Source: an uncultured Candidatus Altimarinota bacterium (GTDB lineage: Bacteria; Patescibacteriota; Gracilibacteria; BD1-5; UBA6164). Taken from it: 10,642 bases of DNA. Position 1 is the first letter of the stretch. Each line of letters begins with the position of its first letter. Shown here piece after piece: positions 1 through 7,676 of this stretch. Under the pieces are notes generated by a model. It worked only from the letters and a program-made list of their open reading frames with translations, had not been told where the DNA came from and searched no databases. The stretch covers positions 1-10,642 of the forward strand of contig CALDZW010000060.1 of assembly GCA_937944175.1 (NCBI GenBank), in the 5' to 3' direction. Position numbers and translations under genes: made by a program.

Positions 1-150
1 ATTGAGAGGTATTTACTGGAGCAATGAATAATTTCTTTTGAGAGACTTCTCAATGTAGATTTACTACCTGATAGTTTTACTTTCTATGGAATGCCCTTAA
101 AAATAAAGGAATGAGACTGAAGTCCTGTGAGAGCATATGCTGTAATTACT
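1..150 (+). other. C-terminal end of a cyclase / arylformamidase-like domain
   Basis: The 50 residues read IERYLLEQGI..FERLLNVDLLPDSF and then MPLKIKEGDGSPVRAYAVI. This pattern (an Asn-Leu strand, then a PLKI-x-GDGSPVRA ending) is the C-terminal signature I know from the cyclase family that includes kynurenine formamidase and isatin hydrolase. The metal-binding HxGTHxD motif would lie upstream, outside the window, so activity cannot be judged. The domain ends five or six residues before the first Met of AroB, in the same frame. The role of this domain next to AroB is unknown to me. Confidence 0.75.
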
Positions 151-1323
151 AATGAGAACACTATGACTAACAATTTTCGTGTCAATCTAAAAAAAGAAGT
201 TGATACTTCTTATGACATAGTTTTTTCTGAAAATGTAGCAAAAGAGTTCTCAGGGTATTTCAATAAAAAAAATTTTTCTAAGGTACTATTTATCATTGAT
301 ATGAATATCGAAAAATTGCATTATGAAAATTTTATTTCTCAACTAGATCTGAATTCAGACGTTCAGTACATTGTAATTCCTTCTTGAGAGCAGTATAAGG
401 ATGTAAAATATGTTTTAGATATATGTAAGCAGCTTATGCAGTGAGGATTTAATAGAAATGACTGTTTAGTGTGATTTGGGTGATGAGTCATTGGAGATAT
501 GGCAGGCTTTGCAGCGGCTGTTTATAAGAGATGAATGAATGTCATTCAGATACCAACAACGCTTCTTTCTATGCTTGATTCATCTGTTGGAGGGAAAACA
601 GGAGTTGATTTTGGAGCTACAAAAAATATTATAGGAGCATTTAAACAACCAAAGAGAGTTTTTATTGATTCCAGTTTTTTGAAAACATTGCCTGAGTGAG
701 AAATACTGAGTTGATACTTTGAATGATTAAAACATAGTCTCCTTGATAGTAGGGGATATTATGAAGAATTTAAAAAGGAATGAGAAAAGCTACTATTAGT
801 AGGGGGTGAATGCATTCACCCCCTACAAGGATGAGAACTTAATAACATTATTTCAAGAAATGTTTCAGTAAAAGCGTCTATTGTTATAGAGGATGAAACA
901 GAAATGTGAGTAAGGAAATTTCTTAATTATGGTCATACATTTGGACACGCTCTAGAATCAGTGGCGGATTTCAAGTTATCACATGGAGTATGTGTGTGAT
1001 TTGGAATGCTCTATGTAAATATTCTTTCAAATGTACTTTGATTTTTAGATGATAAAGATTTACATGATATTAATGCCTTCATATATAGTAAATTGTTGCT
1101 ACAAGAGGATATTCAAGAATGAAGTTTTGAAATATGCAGGAAGGCTTTATTCAAAGAGATTTATTCAAAAATGCTTAATGATAAGAAAAATGTAGATGCA
1201 AATATCAGTTTTACTCTGTTAGATACACCATGAGTGTTTCATATTGAGAAAATAGGACCAGAGAGAAAGGAGTTCTTAGAACAAATATACAATAGCTTTA
1301 TTTCCTATATTTTAGCAAGATAG
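1..1323 (+). CDS. aroB: Cyclase-family domain (C-terminal end) fused to 3-dehydroquinate synthase AroB; 5' partial
   Basis: Read with UGA=Gly, this is one open frame from the window edge to TAG at 1321-1323. Visible residues 1-50 look like the end of a metal-dependent cyclase/arylformamidase. From Met at 163-165 it is AroB, which converts DAHP to 3-dehydroquinate using NAD and a divalent metal. AroB hallmarks are SGEQYK, GGGVIGDMAGF (from residue 160), IPTTLLSMLDSSVGGKTGV and KNIIGAF. The expected metal ligands are Glu241 (YFEGLKH), His312 (GHTFGH) and His328 (SHG). The usual Glu after the last His (HGE in E. coli) is Val. About ten residues (VGGECIHPLQ) between Glu241 and His312 come from a 28-bp palindrome. 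The AroB part is about 386 residues, against about 360 usually. No TAA/TAG lies between the two domains. AroB identity is certain; the fusion depends on the sequence being correct. Confidence 0.93.
799..826. repeat. 28-bp perfect palindrome inside aroB (REP-like, in frame)
   Basis: GTAGGGGGTGAATG (799-812) is followed directly by its exact reverse complement (813-826). It starts with GTAG and ends with CTAC, the tetranucleotide typical of REP hairpins. It is far more GC-rich than its surroundings and has no T-run, so it is not a terminator. It is read from GTA as V-G-G-E-C-I-H-P-L-Q and lengthens the loop between the metal-binding Glu and the GHTFGH motif by about ten residues compared with E. 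coli AroB. Confidence 0.85.
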
Positions 1324-1343
1324 ACAAAAGTAAAATTTTATTC

Positions 1344-1380
1344 AAAACAATATATGAAATCTTTGCATATATTGTTTTTT
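1344..1380 (+). terminator. AU-rich intrinsic terminator after aroB
   Basis: A 13-bp perfect stem, AAAACAATATATG (1344-1356) pairing with CATATATTGTTTT (1366-1378), closes a 9-nt loop and runs into T residues. It begins about 20 nt after the aroB stop codon. It ends transcription of the cyclase-aroB gene and separates it from the TMEM43-family gene. Confidence 0.75.
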
Positions 1381-1425
1381 TATGGTATTTTATATGTAAT
1401 TAAGGTATTTCATAAATTTTTCTAT

Positions 1426-3297
1426 ATGTCTGATAGCTTTACAAAAGTAACACATACAAGTTTTTTTGACCACATCAAAGGAGCATTTTTTGGTACCATA
1501 TTTTGAATTCTATTATTTGTGGGATCATTTTATGTATTATTTACCAATGAATGAAGAGTTGATCTTTCTACAATAGCTGCACAAAGTGTTGAACTGAATG
1601 CAGGAGGAGATTTTGATTGACAATTTGTTTCTCATTCTTGAAAAATTACTACAGACGAAGTAATAGGAGATGATATGTTTTTGGTAGCCTGAGATTACAT
1701 TTATGTGAAAAGAATTGTTGAAATGTATTCTTGGGTAGAAAAAAAAGATTCTGATACACAAGAGAATTATGGCTGAAGTAAAACAACTACTACCAGCTAC
1801 ACATATGAAAAAAAGTGGGATGAGTCTCCAAGTAATTCTAGAAACTTTGAACGTCCTGAATGACATGAAAATCCAGAGAAGACAATTGATTCTTCCTCTA
1901 ATAAGATTACTGAGGCAAAAATTGGAGAATACACTATGAAGATATCAGGACTGAGACTTCCTTGATGAAAATCTTTGAGTCTCACAAAAGAAATGCTTAT
2001 CCCGGTGTGAGAAAGTACTAATACAGTTGAAACACATAATAAGGCAACAGAAGCAATAGAATGAATGCTTCAGAAAGAAGAACTAGTAGAAGATCCAACA
2101 GAAGAAACAAATGATTCAGGGCAATCTGCAAAAAAACTCTCACTTCAAGAGAGAATTAGAAAAAGAAATGAAGCAAAGGCAGAAGCAAAAGCACTTGAAG
2201 CATGATGAGTAGCACAATGAGTTGAAAAAGTGGAATGAATAGTAACAAAAGAAGAAGTAGAAAATGATGAGCAGAAGAAACTAGGAGCAGAAAAAAGTGA
2301 TGAAGAAGAGAGAATAATAGAAGAAGGTGAAAATGAAGCAGAGGTTGAACTCCAGTCATGAGATGATTTACAACAATATACTAAAGAGTGAAACTATCTA
2401 TTCATTTGAAATGGTACTATACAGTCACCACAAGTTTGAGATATGAGAATTAGTTACAAAGTTATTCATTCTGATACATTCTCAACTATATTCTGAAAAG
2501 TACAATGAAAAGAAATTGTCAGATATACTCATGATGAGGAATCAAGTATCTATCATTTATTTGATACAGATAGAGAGTCATCAATTGAAACATTGCATAC
2601 TGAATTTTTGATGATGCTATGGATTATGAGAGGAGTATGATTTTTGATGATGTGGATTTGATTACAGTTAGTTCTATGAGTAATTACTACAATTTTATCT
2701 ATTCTCCCACCTCTAGCTCGTTTTGGAAGAGCTATTAGTTGATGAGTGACATTTGTTGCTGCATTACTATTATCAGGAATGACTATTCTTGTTGGTATGA
2801 TCTTTCATAATATATTTATGCTTATTGGAGCTATTGTTATAGCAATATGAATTGCAGTATTTTACTTTATGAGAAAGAAAAGAAAGACTCTTGAGAATCA
2901 TAAATCATCATCTGTAAACTTTTCACCAGCCTCAAAAGATGATGCTAGTGAAGAAGTTTGAATCATAGGAAAATCAGATGAAGACAAGCATAGTATTCAT
3001 TCTCATGAAGATCTGCCTTCAAATTCTGATCTCATTCAATCAAATGAAAATAAATATGATGTAGGTAAAATAGATGACTTGCTATGAAATAAAGAGAAAG
3101 TTGTTACAGAATCTGTAAGCAAAAAATCAGAACATCTTACAAAAAAAATAGAAAATATTGATTCAGCTAAATCTAGTTGAATAGTACCTCCAGTTGTCAA
3201 AAAGACTGATCAATATAGTACTTCAGATTTTAGTGATGATGATGTTCTTTCAACACTTCTTGATACTAAGAATTTTGATAATGTTATAAAAAAATAG
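1426..3297 (+). CDS. TMEM43-family membrane protein with charged insertion
   Basis: This is 623 residues with UGA=Gly, TAG stop. It matches the TMEM43/LUMA family (PF07787) by recall. An N-terminal membrane segment lies at about 19-39, followed by an extracytoplasmic region with the family signatures VxRIVEMYSWVE (99-105) and YEKKWDESPSNSRNF. PQVGDMRISYKV starts at 335, and three hydrophobic segments lie between about 395 and 480, after which comes a basic stop (RKKRK). Two parts are unusual. One is an acidic/lysine-rich stretch at about 205-310, predicted coiled or disordered, splitting the extracytoplasmic domain. The other is a polar tail of about 140 residues at the C terminus. The role in bacteria is unknown. 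An in-frame ATG exists at 1354, but it lies inside the aroB terminator and would add a poor N terminus, so I chose 1426. The neighbours give no functional clue. Confidence 0.85.
2040..2360. other. Purine-rich low-complexity segment encoding a Glu/Lys/Ala-rich insertion
   Basis: The stretch is dominated by GAA, GCA and AAA codons, giving residues about 205-310 of the TMEM43-family protein with many Glu, Lys, Ala and Gln. It has no strict tandem unit that I can see. The opposite strand shows Leu/His/Phe-rich open frames here, which are only the mirror of this composition. Confidence 0.7.
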
Positions 3298-3340
3298 AAA
3301 TCGTTTCTTTCTCTTAGGCTTAAGGTAAATGAAAATTGAC

Positions 3341-3389
3341 AGAATATGAAATATTCTTCTATTTTCTGAACTTAAAGTTTTAGCAGAAA
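3341..3389. terminator. Possible terminator hairpins between convergent TMEM43-family and alaX genes
   Basis: The 118-nt gap between the two convergent genes (3298-3415) has two weak hairpins. AGAATAT (3341-3347) pairs with ATATTCT (3351-3357) and is followed by a pyrimidine-rich run on the + strand. TTTCTG (3363-3368) pairs with CAGAAA (3384-3389), with AACTT/AAGTT inside. Neither has a strong T-tract. Position is the main argument. Nothing else was seen in this gap. Confidence 0.4.
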
Positions 3390-3415
3390 GATAGTTCAAA
3401 GGCAGATAGGGATAG

Positions 3416-4159
3416 TTATTCTACTATGTAGCTAATCTGAGTATTTCATTTTTTTACTCTTACTTTTCTTATGCTAATGCTTCAAAGCTCAGAAGTATTA
3501 CTTACATGTGTTCAACCACACCCACATCAGTAACCTTTATATCATTCAATGTATACAAACCTGTAGCTCTTTCACTCAGGAGAATCTGAAGAATCAATAT
3601 TTCAATCTCAGTTCTCAACAATAATACTAAGAGAACCCCTTATTAGACGTGTTAATTCTTCATTGAGTTTATCTATAATATCTTCTCTGATAGTTCATTC
3701 TCAAAGTCATTCAATTATTCAAGCATATTCAACATATGAACCAGGTTCAAAATGATATCATTTTGTAGGGATTAATTCTAATCATATATTCTTTACAGCT
3801 ATATCAATGATATGTCCTGCTGTATGATTTTTGGCATTTGTAATTCTTCTCTCAGAGGTAACTGTTAGTGTCACTTCTTGATTATCAAACTGACTAATAT
3901 CTCATCAATCAGAAATAACCCCATAGTGATAGACTATTCCTTCTGCATCAAGTCTTACCATGGAGACTTCAAATTGTGAGCTGCTTGAATTTATTGATAT
4001 GATTCAAGTATCAGTTGGTTGTCATCACCCTTGAGGATAAAAGATAGTAGTGTTAAGAATAATATATTCTCAGAATTCATTTGATCATGAGTCAATAATA
4101 GAGGCTGAATCTTCAAAAAGATACGTGTCTTCTAAGTATGTAAGAGTAGTTGGGTTCAT
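3416..4159 (-). CDS. AlaX-type alanyl-tRNA editing hydrolase
   Basis: This is 247 residues with UGA=Gly, from ATG at 4159 to TAA at 3416-3418. It resembles the free-standing editing domain related to the C-terminal part of AlaRS, which removes wrongly attached Ser or Gly from tRNA(Ala) in the cytoplasm. Seen in the sequence are the N-terminal pattern YLEDTYLFEDSASI followed by IFYPQGGGQPTDTG, and the zinc motif HTAGH (His112, His116). The second zinc motif is CGCGGTHV (Cys214, His218), followed by NTSELGSISIRKVRVKKG. There are no aminoacylation or glycine-rich linker domains, so it is a short AlaX rather than a truncated AlaRS. It is divergent from the TrmB-type regulator, sharing a 109-bp intergenic region. 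No gene symbol is assigned because AlaX subtypes are not distinguished here. Confidence 0.9.
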
Positions 4160-4164
4160 ATTTT

Positions 4165-4194
4165 ATTATATTATCAGTTAATTATGTTAGTATA
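4165..4194 (-). promoter_or_regulatory. Candidate -10 elements for the alaX gene
   Basis: On the minus strand TATAAT lies at 4170-4165, only five bases before the ATG, which would give a leaderless or nearly leaderless mRNA. A second candidate, TATACT, lies at 4194-4189. No good -35 was found for either. In such AT-rich DNA these matches are weak evidence. Confidence 0.3.
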
Positions 4195-4210
4195 TGCATA
4201 TATAAAAGTA

Positions 4211-4239
4211 TTGATATATAAAGGAAAGTAAAGTATAAT
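4211..4239 (+). promoter_or_regulatory. Sigma-70-type promoter for the TrmB-type regulator
   Basis: TTGATA (4211-4216) and a perfect TATAAT (4234-4239) are separated by 17 bp, ideal for a housekeeping sigma factor. The -10 box ends 29 bp before the ATG of the regulator. This is the best-formed promoter in the window. Confidence 0.6.
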
Positions 4240-4253
4240 ATAATTTATATTAT
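4235..4253. promoter_or_regulatory. 19-bp palindrome over the -10 box: possible operator
   Basis: ATAATATAA (4235-4243), one central base, then TTATATTAT (4245-4253) form a perfect inverted repeat overlapping the -10 box of the regulator gene. A wider repeat, TATTGATA (4209-4216) and TATCAATA (4251-4258), flanks the same promoter. The placement suits autorepression by the adjacent TrmB-type protein. Palindromes made only of A and T arise easily by chance here. Confidence 0.4.
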
Positions 4254-4268
4254 CAATAATTATCGTCG

Positions 4269-5000
4269 ATGAGGCAATATTTAGAAACATTTTGATTAAA
4301 CACTAAAGAAATAGAAGTATATGTCTATCTAAGTAATTATGGAGTATCACCTGCATCAGAAATTGCCAAAAATTTAGGACTTCCAAAATCAAGCATTAAT
4401 TTTTTAGCTGATAATTTATGGAAGAGAGGAATACTGAAAAAATCATGTAGATGAAAAACATGATATTATGAGATAGATGTAGGTATGTTTGAAGAAACAT
4501 TTACTCAAGAACTCTCTAATAAGCAACAAGCCTTACAGAAAATATTACCAATACTTAAAGAAAAAAATAAAAATAGTATTTCAAAACCAAAAATATTGTT
4601 TATTGATTGAGTTGATCAGTGTAAGAAGTATTATCAACAGTTACTGAATTATGAAATATTTTATGAATTTGGGGCTCATAGTGATTTAGTGGAAGCTTTC
4701 TGAGAAGAGTTTATGAATAATTTTATGGACCAAAGAGTCAAAAGAAATGTGTTTTGCGATTCTATATGAAGTGACTGAGAAAGAGAAAGACAATTACAAA
4801 AACTGGATACAAAACATTTCAGAAAATTAAAAATATTTCCTGAAGCACTTTTTTGAGAAATTAACTCAAGCATTAGTGTATTTGATAATAAGGTGTTGAT
4901 TTTAAATCTAAAAGGAATTTCAACAGGTGTCTTAATAGAGAATAGAGAGCTTTCTGAAACTATGAAAACTATTTTTATGATAGCCAAAAGAGAATGATAA
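4269..5000 (+). CDS. TrmB-type winged-helix transcriptional regulator
   Basis: This is 243 residues with UGA=Gly, ATG at 4269 and a TAA stop preceded by a UGA glycine codon. The N-terminal 75 residues are a winged helix of the TrmB/MarR-like class: LETFGLNTKEIEVYVYLSN, then SPASEIAKNLGLPKSSINFLADNLWKRGIL as the recognition helix region, then KTGYYEI as the wing. A short helical linker (about 80-105) leads to a C-terminal domain (about 108-240) that resembles the phospholipase-D-like fold common in short TrmB homologues, here without sugar-binding motifs that I can recognise. The effector and targets are unknown. It is probably autoregulated through the palindrome over its promoter and may also affect the divergent alaX gene. 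It is followed after 63 nt by a secreted hydrolase with its own possible promoter. Confidence 0.85.
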
Positions 5001-5021
5001 TATATTGTAACTTTATATTTA

Positions 5022-5052
5022 TTGTTATACTAAAATTGTATTATTTTATAAT
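5022..5052 (+). promoter_or_regulatory. Candidate promoter for the NlpC/P60-like gene
   Basis: TATAAT lies at 5047-5052, eleven bases before the ATG, with TTGTTA at 5022-5027. The spacer of 19 bp is longer than ideal. If used, the leader would be only a few bases long. No Shine-Dalgarno sequence precedes the start. Confidence 0.35.
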
Positions 5053-5063
5053 AACATAATGAT

Positions 5064-6134
5064 ATGAGAAATTATACTAAGGTGTTAGCATGATTATTAG
5101 TCTTGGTTGCAAGTGTTGCAGGAACAAGTGCTTATGAACTTACAACAAAAGATAACAAGGTTATAACTGACTTAGAAACTGCCTTATTTAAGGTATTTGA
5201 TGTAAGGGGAGAAAAAATAATCTGAAGAGTTCTTGATAGAATAGATACTATTCAGGCCAAGAGTAATAATGAAAGAATTGTAGCACTGTTAGAAAAATTA
5301 GAAGCTGATATTGATGCAAAATATACAGTTGGAACATATGCTCTTGCTTCATGACCAACTCCAATTCTCTATGATTCAGATTTTAAAGCACAGTTTGGAT
5401 GAAAAGATGGAAACAGTCTTAATTTTGATGATTATTGAGAAATTGATGCTGTTGAGCATGTTGCAGTAAGTGGGACAGTATTTGAAGTAATAAAAAAAGT
5501 TTCAGATGATGTCTATCAAGTAACAACAAAAGAATATCCAGTAACAAATGACACCTTTGTTCATGGATCATTTTTGACTCAAGTACAAAGAGAAAAACAT
5601 AATGATCGAGTAAAAAATCTTCCATCAGAAGAAAAAATGATTGAAATGCTTCGCTCAATTGTAGGAGTAGATTATGTATGGGGATGAAATGCTCCAGAGT
5701 GAATACCAAAACTTCTAGAAGTGTTTCCACCAAAATCAGAAATATCAGAAACAAAAAAATCTCAATGGAAACTTACGTGAGTTGACTGCTCAGGATTACT
5801 CTATTGGATATCAAATGGTAATACTCCAAGAAATACTTCATGGCTTGTGAAGCATGGTGAAAGATTAGATATAGCATGAAAGACATTAGAAGAAATTACT
5901 CCAATGTTGAAACCACTAGATGTAATTGTTTGGAGAGGTCATATGCTTATAGTGCTTGATGAAGAGAATACAGTAGAGAGTGCAGTATCATATACTGATA
6001 AATCATTGACTCCATGAGTTCAAATTAGAAAGATTGAAGACTCACTCTGAGAAGTAATGAGTAAGAGAACACCAGTAAGTAATTACTGAGATGTTGAATG
6101 AGCTCAATTTGTGGTTATGAGGTGGTATAAATAA
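5064..6134 (+). CDS. Secreted NlpC/P60-like cell-wall hydrolase
   Basis: This is 356 residues with UGA=Gly. A signal peptide is clear: MRNYTK, a hydrophobic core (LAGLLVLVASV), and a signal-peptidase-I type site after GTSA (residue 23). Residues 30-190 are not recognised and include a helical stretch (about 50-90). The C-terminal part is NlpC/P60-like (cysteine peptidase cleaving peptidoglycan stem peptides). It has VGVDYVWGGNAPEG, then the catalytic Cys242 in GVDCSGLLYWISNG, then LKPLDVIVWRGHMLIVLD with the catalytic His293, then a VESAV strand. A third polar catalytic residue is not certain. It could act in remodelling of the cell's own wall or, in a CPR organism living on other bacteria, in contact with a host. 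The sequence does not decide this. It ends in a strong terminator. Confidence 0.87.
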
Positions 6135-6150
6135 ATTGTTGCCCAATACT

Positions 6151-6186
6151 AAGTATTTCTTATAATTATAAGAAATACTTTTTTAA
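6151..6186 (+). terminator. Strong terminator after the NlpC/P60-like gene
   Basis: A perfect 30-bp palindrome, AAGTATTTCTTATAA (6151-6165) followed by its reverse complement (6166-6180), is followed by TTTT. It lies 16 nt after the TAA stop. A second small hairpin, TGCCT/AGGCA (6201-6213), follows before the aroC promoter region. Confidence 0.8.
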
Positions 6187-6226
6187 TTATTAACCCTTTT
6201 TGCCTTTTAGGCATCTTTCTATTAAT

Positions 6227-6232
6227 TATAAT
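6227..6232 (+). promoter_or_regulatory. Candidate -10 box for the aroC operon
   Basis: TATAAT sits 24 bp before the aroC ATG, downstream of the preceding terminator, so a new transcript must begin near here. No convincing -35 box was found at the right distance. The leader has purine-rich sequence (GGAAAG) about 18-23 nt upstream of the ATG, too far to be a Shine-Dalgarno site. Confidence 0.4.
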
Positions 6233-6256
6233 GGAAAGAAACAAGAAATAAATATT

Positions 6257-7390
6257 ATGAACACTTTCTGAAAAATATTACAAATTACTACTTTTTGAGA
6301 ATCACACTGAGAGGCTATTTGAGTAACTATTGACTGATTTCCTGCAGGCTTTTCTATTGATATGGAAAATATCAGACATGAGCTTGATAGAAGGAAAACA
6401 GGGCAATCAATTCTAGTTTCTCAGAGAAAAGAAACTGAGGATTATCAGATAGTTTCCGGAATTTTTGAATGAAAAACGACGGGGCATCCAATTATGATGA
6501 TTATCTATAATAGTAATCAAAAATCTAAAGACTACACAAATATAAAAAATCTTTTTCGTCCTAATCATGCTGATCTTACATACCATCAGAAATATTGAGT
6601 AAGGGATTACAGAGGTTGAGGAAGAAGTAGTGCCAGAGAAACGACTTCTAGAGTTTTAGCTTGAGCATTAGCTAAACAATTTTTACTAGAAGAATGTGGA
6701 ACAAAGATTTTTTGATATACCAAACAAATAGCAGATATTACAGTAGAAAATATAGATTTGAGTATTATAGAAAATAATGCTATTAGAAGTGCTGACCAAG
6801 AAGCAGCTATCAAGATGGAAGCTAAAATTAAAGAAGTAGCCAGTAAAGGAGATACCATCGGCTGAATACTTGAATGCATAGTAAAAAATCCTCGTAAGAA
6901 TCTCTGAGAACCTACTTTTTGAAAACTCAAAGCTCGCCTCGCTGATGCTATGCTGAGTATATGAGCAGTTCAGTGATTTGAATATTGAGCATGATTTGAT
7001 GTAGTGAATCATACATGAATGAGTTATAATGAAGGGTTTGTATCAGATAAGGGACACCCACAAGGAGTGTCCCTGCCATGAGATGATGTAGGGACAACCC
7101 CTTGTGGGTGTCCTGATGATGATCCATTTATTCATTCCCCAAACAATAATTACTGATGAATACTTGGCTGAATATCGACAGGGGAAGATATAATTTTTAG
7201 AGTAGCGATTAAGCCAACTTCTAGTATTTACACTCCTCAAAAAACAGTAGATACTTCATGAGAGGAAGTTGATTTTCAAATAAGATGACGCCATGACCCC
7301 TGCGTTCTTCCTCGAGCTGTTCCAATTATTGAGGCAATGACAGCATTAGTGCTTATGGATTTGTATTTAATTGATAAGAGTAAGAGATAA
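6257..7390 (+). CDS. aroC: Chorismate synthase AroC with an in-frame palindromic insertion
   Basis: This is 377 residues with UGA=Gly. It catalyses the last step to chorismate, from 5-enolpyruvylshikimate-3-phosphate, with reduced FMN. Family signatures are FGESHGEAIG (13-22), [38 protein letters not shown], the SIGAVQGFEYGAGF region, NNNYGGILGGISTG and GRHDPCVLPRAVPIIEAM near the C terminus. All basic and His residues I would expect in these motifs are present. Between NEGF and the GGILGG motif there are about 22 extra residues, including GHPQGVSLPGDDVGTTPCG (from residue 266), encoded by a REPIN-like palindrome. Removing them gives about 355 residues, normal for AroC. Arg353 in LPRAVP is encoded by CGA. 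The stop overlaps the start of the next gene (TAATG), so they are translationally coupled. Confidence 0.97.
7051..7114. repeat. REPIN-like nested inverted repeat inside aroC
   Basis: The outer arms, GGACACCCACAAGG (7052-7065) and CCTTGTGGGTGTCC (7100-7113), are perfect 14-bp inverted repeats. Inside, TGTCCCT (7068-7074) pairs with AGGGACA (7090-7096). Each half can also fold alone: GGGACAC (7051-7057) with GTGTCCC (7067-7073), and GGACA with TGTCC in the right half, which begins with GTAG (7088-7091). Two opposed hairpins joined by a short spacer are the layout of a REPIN. It is in frame with aroC, encodes residues about 265-287, and lies where the family normally has a short loop. Confidence 0.82.
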
Positions 7391-7653
7391 TGAATGAATA
7401 TGTAATAGAAGATGTTAGTCATTGTGAAATAATGTGAGAGTACCAATCATATAAAGAGGTTATGGAAAGAATGAATTACCTTAGACAATTATGATGGTGC
7501 TGAGAAAATATCTGTCCTTGCACCTCATATGCTACATGTAGTAGAGAATATGAAATTATAAAATATGCAGGTGGAATTCAGATAGATAGTGTATGTGCAT
7601 TTGAAATAGGAAAGACTGTAGATGATTGGAAGCTGAATAATTGGAAAGGATAA
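7390..7653 (+). CDS. Small Cys-rich protein of unknown function between aroC and aroA
   Basis: This is 87 residues with UGA=Gly, starting at the ATG that overlaps the aroC stop by one base and ending in a double stop, TAATAA. I do not recognise the family. It has six cysteines (12, 37, 42, 44, 50, 69). Four of them form a cluster, C-G-E-N-I-C-P-C followed five residues later by another Cys, which could bind a metal or iron-sulfur cluster. The N-terminal third is acidic and helical. No signal peptide or membrane segment is seen, so it is probably cytoplasmic. The tight spacing (overlap upstream, 23 nt to aroA) indicates co-transcription with aroC and aroA. A link to chorismate synthesis is inferred only from position. 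Confidence 0.75.
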
Positions 7654-7676
7654 TAAAAACTTAACCATAAAAACCC

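Noticed and set aside
799..826. The aroB palindrome as a transcription terminator
   Set aside because: It has no T-run, lies in the middle of a gene, and the frame continues through conserved AroB motifs.
1354..1425. Upstream in-frame ATG at 1354 as the TMEM43-family start
   Set aside because: It lies within the stem of the aroB terminator; 1426 gives a normal N terminus before the first membrane segment.
2156..2359. Minus-strand Leu/His-rich frame that looks like a membrane protein
   Set aside because: It is the mirror of the Glu/Lys/Ala-rich codons of the TMEM43-family insertion and resembles no real protein.
3403..3440. Loose inverted repeat CAGAT...ATCTG at the alaX 3' end
   Set aside because: It overlaps coding sequence and pairs poorly; not enough to call a structure.
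5022..5057. TGTTAT...ATAACA inverted repeat upstream of the NlpC/P60-like gene
   Set aside because: Only six bases match in very AT-rich DNA, so chance is likely.
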